Shown here piece by piece: positions 58,107-64,000 of a DNA stretch of 64,000 nt. The stretch covers positions 555,263 to 619,262 of the forward strand of contig NC_018261.1 of assembly GCF_000227135.1 (NCBI RefSeq), read 5' to 3'. Source of the DNA: Leishmania donovani. Taxonomy: Eukaryota > Euglenozoa > Kinetoplastea > Trypanosomatida > Trypanosomatidae. Below the pieces are notes generated by a model, which made no database searches, was not told the DNA's origin, and saw only the letters and a list, made by a program, of their open reading frames with translations. Position 1 is the first letter of the stretch. Every line of letters starts with the position of its first letter. The position numbers and the translations under genes are program-made.

Positions 58107-59828
58107 TCAAGTGATGAAGATGCCCACGGTTGCGTCGAGAGCGTCATGGTTGATGGCGACGCACTTCGAAACCACCTCGCCACTGGTGCGCGCGCGTGGC
58201 ATCGCCAGCGCGGAGGCGGCCCCGTCGTCCGTGGTCAAGCCGCTCTCCACGCAGTAGAACCTTGTGGGCCTCTTCAAGAGAAGAATCTCCTCGCTCCATA
58301 CCTTGTCTGCCAGCAGCATCTCCTGCGGAGTTAGAAGGGTGTCCGTGGTCAGCGTGCGCTGCAGCTCTGCTTTCTTCCTGGACTCTGCAGATGCCTCTTC
58401 AGCGTCAGCCGCTGTCACGGCATCCACCTCTGCCCACTTCTGCAAGCCGTACACGAGCAGATCCTCGATGATGTTCATTATGGCGCTGTCGAAGACGTCG
58501 TCGCCTGACTGTGTGTGCAGGTGGTGGCGAGGTATGTTAGCAATGCGACTGAGAACGCACGCCTTGTAGCGTTCTAGCGGCGTCGCAGAGGACGGCGGTG
58601 GCGTGCTGTTGCCACGAGTTGATGTAGCGCTTGCCGACTCCGAGGACGGCGCGGTGCCAAGGTGTTGCTCCAGGGTGCGTTCCAGCACCATGCGATCCAG
58701 GTACTCGTCTTTCAAGTACATGGCTGTGCTCACGACGCGAGCAACAAGATCTGGCATGGTAGCAGGAGCAGTCGCGGCACCAGCGGTGCCGGTATTGGAC
58801 GGTGCTTGTGACGGGAACACGCTTGCCGCCCCGCTCTCCCGCTGTTGCTGCTGTGGGGTGGGTGGCGAGTGGGCAGAAGAGGCAGGTGAGGGTGCGCTCC
58901 GGCTCAAGTGCTGCCCCACAGGGGTGCTGGCGACGACTGAGCTTGCTGGCGTAGGCTGCGGGGCTGGAGATCGTGGCAGGGAAGGCGTCGGTATACCAGC
59001 CACGCTGCTCTTCGGAGAGGCTGTCAATGAAAGCTGAATTGGCGACTTCGGCGGAACCGCAGCGACACGGGGCCGCGTCGCTGGCGTAACCGGCGGAGAG
59101 GCGCTAGAGGCCGGCAACGACCGCGAGTGGCCGGCAGCCACAGCCGCCACAGTTGCGCCTGCCGCCGCACCGGTGGGCGGGGCGGTTTGCGACGACTCCA
59201 CCCTATCTGCAGCCGCACCAAAGATGCGCTCGCGATGCAGCAGCACCAGCCGTGGAAACCACTGCAGGGGAAGGCCGTATTCGCGAACAAGGTGCTCGGC
59301 GATGTCGACTCGGTTCGTTTCGATCAAGTACTCGACCATCTCCGCGCGGAGGCGAAGCTGCTGGTGGGTGAAGCGGAGGTTTTCGGGTTGCAGAAGGTGC
59401 GGGGTCGATGGCGGGCAGACCTGTTGGAGAAGGTGAGCTGCATCGTCGCTTGTGTTCTTGGTGACAGACGACGAGGAGCCCGCGGTCAGCCGCTCGTTTG
59501 CGGCATTGCAAGTACCACGAGGCGCGCCGCCTGGGCGATGCTCCAGAGACTCCACGTCTGCCGCCAGCAGCGGTGTCTGCTGCAGGTACGACGGCACCTC
59601 ATCAAGCAACAGTTCCTGCAGGCGAGTCAGATACGGCTTGTACTTCTGCTTCACGCTTTCGAGGCGCGTGGCAACCTTCTTCAAGGAGGCCCCGGCTGCC
59701 GCAGCGTTTGGCGTGTCTGCCTCCCGTTTCTGAAGTGCGGTCACCGCAGAACGCACAGGCTGCAGCTCCTTCTGAAGTTTCTGCACCTCACGCAGCAGAT
59801 CTGCCATTTCTTGACGAGCAGCCGCCAT
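58107..59828 (-). CDS. Coiled-coil protein of unknown function, 573 aa
   Basis: I do not recognise this protein. It begins with a clear coiled coil (about 5-80: MADLLREVQKLQKELQPV and then KKVATRLESVKQKYKPYLTR). An ordered helical segment follows near 150-210 (LRAEMVEYLIETNRVDIAEH, GLPLQWFPRLVLLH). A long Pro/Ser/Ala-rich disordered region (about 220-370) comes next, and then two helical segments (MPDLVARVVSTAMYLKDEYL, and DSAIMNIIEDLLVYGLQKW). There is no membrane helix. The layout suits an adaptor or scaffold. The first ATG in the frame is at 59828. A pyrimidine tract at about 59960-59993 with AG sites downstream provides a splice signal. Confidence 0.8.
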   Translation of the reverse strand: MAAARQEMADLLREVQKLQKELQPVRSAVTALQKREADTPNAAAAGASLKKVATRLESVKQKYKPYLTRLQELLLDEVPSYLQQTPLLAADVESLEHRPGGAPRGTCNAANERLTAGSSSSVTKNTSDDAAHLLQQVCPPSTPHLLQPENLRFTHQQLRLRAEMVEYLIETNRVDIAEHLVREYGLPLQWFPRLVLLHRERIFGAAADRVESSQTAPPTGAAAGATVAAVAAGHSRSLPASSASPPVTPATRPRVAAVPPKSPIQLSLTASPKSSVAGIPTPSLPRSPAPQPTPASSVVASTPVGQHLSRSAPSPASSAHSPPTPQQQQRESGAASVFPSQAPSNTGTAGAATAPATMPDLVARVVSTAMYLKDEYLDRMVLERTLEQHLGTAPSSESASATSTRGNSTPPPSSATPLERYKACVLSRIANIPRHHLHTQSGDDVFDSAIMNIIEDLLVYGLQKWAEVDAVTAADAEEASAESRKKAELQRTLTTDTLLTPQEMLLADKVWSEEILLLKRPTRFYCVESGLTTDDGAASALAMPRARTSGEVVSKCVAINHDALDATVGIFIT

Positions 59829-60932
59829 CTTGTCAATGCGCGTCTTGATCCAGGGTGCCACGGGGGCGATAGAAACGTTCGCTAGTGTGTATGCTGGCGC
59901 ACACAACAACAGCAACGAAGTGACAGAAACTAACGAGCACAGAAGCAGATAGTCATGCGATAAAGCAAGACAAGGAGGTAGGGGGAGGGGATGGGCTATG
60001 ATTAGCTGTGTCTCGTCTCCCGCTGTGTTCGATGAGACACAGAGCCCGTGTGCGTGTGTGTGTGTGTGTGCTGAGGACGCTCCCGGCTTTAGTTTTAAGA
60101 GGGATGAGAGAAACAAAAAGGGAAAATAAGCGTCTTTGCTGATGAAGGTTAAAGGAGGTAGCTCTGCCGCCGTTCGTGCATCTCATGTTCTCCGCTCAGG
60201 GTGGTGCCCTCGCAGTGCTCGCCTCTCTCCGTGCGAGACTCCGAACCAGCAACGCCGCCCGTTGAAGGCACGTAAAGGCGCCTGCTGCGGCGCTCTGAAG
60301 AGGAGCACCCGCCCGAGCTCGAGAGCGAGCGAAAGAGGTGTAGCGAGAGCCAAACTACCTCGGGGTAGCGAGTGCAAGAGCGCTCTTCCAGCACCGGTGC
60401 TTTGCCTCGCGGGCCACGCCACTTCCGCACCCGACCGTGTTTCTGAGCGCATGCGCACGTGCGTGTGGGTGTTACGTTACAGGCGAGAGGTGGACTCTAT
60501 GGAGACGCTTTACTACGTTATCACGAGAGAGAGAGAGAAAGAGAGCGGCCAACCACCCCCACTGCCGCGACAACAATACTGATATAACACACAAACACAC
60601 ACATATAGATATACGAAACAAAGTAACGCTCCGCGAGGGGGAGAGGGCCCGGGGTGGGTGGGTGAGGGGACATTCCGCTGCCGTCCTTGGCTCTCTGCCC
60701 GCACTGCTCGTTTGCGTCCAACCGCCGGGATCCCCAATAGCGGCCGCCCAGCCTTGGCTGACGGAAAGCGAAGTAGGGTATTCAGCATGCCAAGCCATAA
60801 AGCACATACCATGGCGGCGTAGGGTAATCTTCACCATACAAAGACCAAACCCACACACACACACACACACATATGCACATACACAGATGATCCTCCCCTA
60901 CCTACGGTATCGCCACGGGTGAGACACGCCCT
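59829..60932. other. Intergenic region, no supported gene
   Basis: Spacer between the right-edge gene and the 573-aa gene, with GT, GA and CA tracts flanking a more complex GC-rich stretch (60140-60440). No convincing frame. Confidence 0.65.
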
Positions 60933-63900
60933 CTACGCGTGCTTTCGCACGATACTCATTGCCCCAGTCGTTGCCCGAAGCGCGTTGGCGATCGCGATCT
61001 TCACCTGCCGCACTTCGTTTTCGACGTTCAGCACGTCCTTCCACTGCAGTGGCGCACTGTGTATGCCAACAGAGTCCATGCCACCGCCCACGACCGTGCC
61101 CCGGACATCGTGCGCCGTAGCCGAGTCGTACAGCCGGGTCCATTCACCCTCATATGCGCCACCGCGCTCCGGCAGCAGCTCCCAGAGTGTAACGTCCGGG
61201 TCGAGCTTCGCCCCATCTGCCATGGCGGGCAGTAGGGGAGCCTGGATGTTGCTCGCAGCCGACGCCGCACCGGGACGAGCACTCGCGTCATTCTGTCCCT
61301 GCGCATGCGGGGGACGGGAAGAGGACCCATCGAGGTCGAACGCCACCGTCGTGTTCGGGTCCTGTCCAGTTTCTCCACTGTGACTTGCCGCGGTCGAGGA
61401 AAGCGGGCCGCCGGAATGCGACTTGTGCCGAGCAGACGACGCCGGGGCGAGCTCCGCCGCAGCTGAGGACTGCGGCCCCGTCTCAATGTCGCGCCCGCCC
61501 AAGCGACCATCAGCTGCAGGCAACAATCCCGGCGTCGATGGCATGTTGAAGGCGTCGGAGATGCCGCCCCCACCATGTACTGTTGCCGGCGGAGAGGATG
61601 GCGCGTTGGAAGGTGTAGACGACACGGCCGCTCTCTGATCTGCGGTGCTGGCAGCGCCGCTGGCATTGGCAACGAGCGCGCTGTTGCTGAGCGTGTGCGG
61701 CCCAGCAGAGGAGGCACCAATGACCCAGGCGTTTGCGGCCACCCGACTCGCGCGAAGCCCGCCACGGTAGTCGGTGTTGAATTCGCGCAGCTGATAGACG
61801 GCTTCTTGTGCCTGCCGAAGGGTGTCGGCGAACTCGCCGAGCGGGAGCTCGGATAGATAGCGCACAAAATCTTCCGGCAGGCTGGTGGGGTACGACGACT
61901 GCTTCTGCGATGGCCCTGCGGGTGTCATGGGAAGGACAAAGGAGTGCAGCAGGCAGACCATGGCGTGCAGCGCGTACAGGTAGCACTCAAGGCGGAACTC
62001 TCGCACCTCTGAAGTGCTTGTCTGCACTAGGGACTGAGCGACGTGACGGACGATTTTCGCGACGAGTTGCCGCTTCTCAGCAGAGTGGCGGAGCATCGGC
62101 GTGCTGTCGGCGTAGGGGATGAAGACGCCGACATCCTCGCTGCTGCGCTGTCCGTACTCGGTGTTAAGCAACAGATGGGCAAGATTGCGCACCGTCAGCG
62201 CCACGACATCGCGCCCGCGTTCGGCCGCGGAGACGGCGTGCGCTGCGGCGGTGCCAGTCGTCGCGGCCAACTTTGCCAGAACACCCTTCACATCCTCTCT
62301 GCCGTTGTCGTCGTTTCGATCTGGGACCGCTGCTCCTGCCGCGGCTGGCGAGGCCACGGATGCGCCTCCAGCGGCACCACCCAAGCCGCCCTCCCCGCTG
62401 TCGACGTCTGCGAAGCCGTACAGCTCTGTCGGACCGCGGCGCCACACGTCGTCGCTGCTCAGCATACTCAGCAACTCGGCCAGCGCCATGCCATCAACGA
62501 GACTGCGGCAGTCCACCGCCAGCACAGAGCAGGAGAGGGCGCGCAGGCAGTCAGATAGCTCCGCGCACAGCTTCAGGTGCGACGCGCTGAGACGCGCCGA
62601 TCCAGCGATGGTGCTGCTGACGGCCGCCGGAGCGATGAAGACGTGGTCAATCAGCTGCCGGTTCTCACGGATGAACTTTTGCACGTCGTACAAGAGCGTC
62701 GCCGCGTCGCCGAGGGAGGAGAGGAGCAGGTTCACCCACCGCACCACACCCAGCAGAAGGTGCTGCAGCACCTCCTTGTTCTGCTCCACGAGCGACCTGC
62801 TCGGGACCCCGTCGAAGGAGGGATTCGCCTGAGAGTAGCCCAACACCACCAGCGTACTGTACTGCCATGCCCGCATCGAGAGGCACGAGTGGAGCAGGCC
62901 GCTGTGCAGCACCTGCGAGCTGTGACTGAGGGAGATGACGGAGACGACGTCAAAGGCGCTGCGTAGGTGCCACAGCAGTGCGCCCACTTGCGCGCCGTTG
63001 CTGGCAAAGAAGTTACACACTGCATGGTCGGCGCTCTGGAGAAGCGCCGTTGCGCACCGCAACGCCCACTTGCCGAGCCCATCACCGCTTCCGGCGTCCG
63101 GGTTGCAGAACTCGTCGCGAATCGGTGCGGAGGCCTGCAGCAGTGCAACCAGCAGCGCCACCGCCTGCTGCGCCTGCAACGGGAGTGCGGCTGCGCCGCT
63201 GTCGCTGCCGTTCGCCGGCGCAGCGCCGTTGAGGCCATTGTGTCTCTGCACGGCGACCGTGCTCTCACTGCGGCAGCTCTCACCGCGTCCGCCGGCGCTC
63301 GAGCCGCTGCTGCTAAAGATGTCTGTGCACACCACGTCAAGCAGCGCCCTCTGAAAACGCCACACAGCCACGTCGTCAAGGTTGACACCGGGTGTCTCGG
63401 CGAGGCACAGAAGACTGAGGTACAACTCTGCCCGTATCGTCGCGATGCGAGTTCCCCAATGCACAAGCGCGCGCACCAACGGCTCCAACAGCAAGGTTGC
63501 ATCAGCCACCCCCGACCTACTCCAAGACGCGCGCGTGGTACTCTGCTCACCCGCCACCGAAGCAGACTCTGCACCGCTGCGCTCTGCTCCGCGCTGCTGC
63601 AGCAGCGCCTGCGCCAGCTGCGAACGGTTTGCGGCGCTAAAGAAGTTAGTGAGCTCGCCCGCGTGGGTGGCGAACGGCTTGCCGATACCGACACTCGCGT
63701 TTCCTCGCATCGCTCCACCTTGACCACTCCAATGTTGACGCGTGACGTGGCGGCTCTCGTCGCGCGGCCGGCGCTTCCCGATTATGACCTCTCCCTCCCC
63801 GCCACGGCCATGGGCGGGCACTGTCGTGACCGTCATGGGCTGAGCTGACACGCGTGGTACGGTGCGACGCTCATACCTGCCGTGTAGATACGACGTCGCG

Positions 63901-64000
63901 CGTGCCGCATCAAGCGGTGCACAGCCGCTTCCCTGCACTCCAGGATAGTCCCCGCTGCACTGGTTGTACAAGGCCGCCTCCGCTTCTGCGTTCTGCGGCA
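60933..64000 (-). CDS. Large helical protein, 5' end beyond window
   Basis: The frame is open from the stop at 60933 through the right edge with no upstream stop, so the N-terminus may lie outside; more than 1020 residues are visible. An internal ATG, for example the Met of MTVTTVPAHG, could also be the start. From about 110 to 700 of the visible part the protein is a string of amphipathic helices without membrane segments (for example LALLVALLQASAPI-type runs, RWVNLLLSSLGDAATLLYDV, IRENRQLIDHVF), suggesting an alpha-solenoid. The C-terminal 300 residues are Ser/Ala/Gly-rich with a final helix (RQVKIAIANALRATTG). The style is reminiscent of large scaffold nucleoporins (Nup188/Nup205 type), but no diagnostic motif was seen and that idea is weak. 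Confidence 0.75.
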   Translation of the reverse strand, partial: PQNAEAEAALYNQCSGDYPGVQGSGCAPLDAARATSYLHGRYERRTVPRVSAQPMTVTTVPAHGRGGEGEVIIGKRRPRDESRHVTRQHWSGQGGAMRGNASVGIGKPFATHAGELTNFFSAANRSQLAQALLQQRGAERSGAESASVAGEQSTTRASWSRSGVADATLLLEPLVRALVHWGTRIATIRAELYLSLLCLAETPGVNLDDVAVWRFQRALLDVVCTDIFSSSGSSAGGRGESCRSESTVAVQRHNGLNGAAPANGSDSGAAALPLQAQQAVALLVALLQASAPIRDEFCNPDAGSGDGLGKWALRCATALLQSADHAVCNFFASNGAQVGALLWHLRSAFDVVSVISLSHSSQVLHSGLLHSCLSMRAWQYSTLVVLGYSQANPSFDGVPSRSLVEQNKEVLQHLLLGVVRWVNLLLSSLGDAATLLYDVQKFIRENRQLIDHVFIAPAAVSSTIAGSARLSASHLKLCAELSDCLRALSCSVLAVDCRSLVDGMALAELLSMLSSDDVWRRGPTELYGFADVDSGEGGLGGAAGGASVASPAAAGAAVPDRNDDNGREDVKGVLAKLAATTGTAAAHAVSAAERGRDVVALTVRNLAHLLLNTEYGQRSSEDVGVFIPYADSTPMLRHSAEKRQLVAKIVRHVAQSLVQTSTSEVREFRLECYLYALHAMVCLLHSFVLPMTPAGPSQKQSSYPTSLPEDFVRYLSELPLGEFADTLRQAQEAVYQLREFNTDYRGGLRASRVAANAWVIGASSAGPHTLSNSALVANASGAASTADQRAAVSSTPSNAPSSPPATVHGGGGISDAFNMPSTPGLLPAADGRLGGRDIETGPQSSAAAELAPASSARHKSHSGGPLSSTAASHSGETGQDPNTTVAFDLDGSSSRPPHAQGQNDASARPGAASAASNIQAPLLPAMADGAKLDPDVTLWELLPERGGAYEGEWTRLYDSATAHDVRGTVVGGGMDSVGIHSAPLQWKDVLNVENEVRQVKIAIANALRATTGAMSIVRKHA

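Noticed and set aside
1..64000. tRNA, rRNA and strand-switch regions
   Set aside because: No tRNA B-box with cloverleaf, no rRNA blocks and no accepted plus-strand gene were seen. A computed tRNA or snoRNA scan could still find small RNAs that reading by eye would miss.

Overview
The window looks like nuclear chromosomal DNA of a trypanosomatid, most likely Leishmania or a close relative. Seventeen protein genes (two of them cut by the window edges) all lie on the minus strand. They have no introns and high GC3, and they are separated by 0.35-3.2 kb spacers rich in CA/GT and purine/pyrimidine microsatellites. Most start codons sit a short distance downstream of a pyrimidine tract followed by AG (on the minus strand), which is the trans-splice acceptor layout of polycistronic gene clusters. 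No tRNA, rRNA, CRISPR, bacterial operon or strand-switch region was seen. Transcription therefore runs from 64000 towards 1. The genus is an inference from gene content, architecture and a pair of SIDER-like degenerate dispersed repeats.

In transcription order (right to left) the genes are: a large helical protein cut by the right edge (60933-64000); a 573-aa coiled-coil protein (58107-59828); a 1321-aa Sfi1-like centrin-binding repeat protein (52767-56732); a BCS1-type AAA ATPase (50816-52297); a 784-aa putative mitochondrial protein (46142-48496); a 954-aa coiled-coil protein (41159-44023); a 359-aa protein with an OsmC-like core (38003-39082); a 774-aa leucine-rich-repeat protein with an N-terminal acylation motif (34166-36490); and a 346-aa unknown (31736-32776).

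The second half holds a Piezo mechanosensitive channel (25518-31112); a polymerase-only, theta-like family A DNA polymerase (19891-23664); an FCP1/TIM50-type HAD phosphatase (18075-19151); a 92-aa unknown (17318-17596); a DEDDy 3'-5' exonuclease with a CCCH zinc finger (14206-15954); a 1590-aa protein with three class III cyclase-like domains (9083-13855); a membrane-anchored inositol polyphosphate 5-phosphatase (3586-5880); and an F-box protein cut by the left edge (1-1306).

Neighbours in such clusters are usually not functionally related, so no pathway is claimed for the region as a whole. Recurring themes are signalling and membranes (5-phosphatase, cyclase-like protein, Piezo, acylated LRR protein), mitochondria (BCS1, the 784-aa protein, possibly the HAD phosphatase) and DNA/RNA metabolism (polymerase theta, exonuclease). 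The most unusual non-coding features are a perfect 15-bp hairpin at 6677-6707, an inverted pair of degenerate dispersed repeats (about 16099-16325 and 40470-40966, the second interrupted by a run of N), and an A-poor, G-rich block at about 16850-17290.
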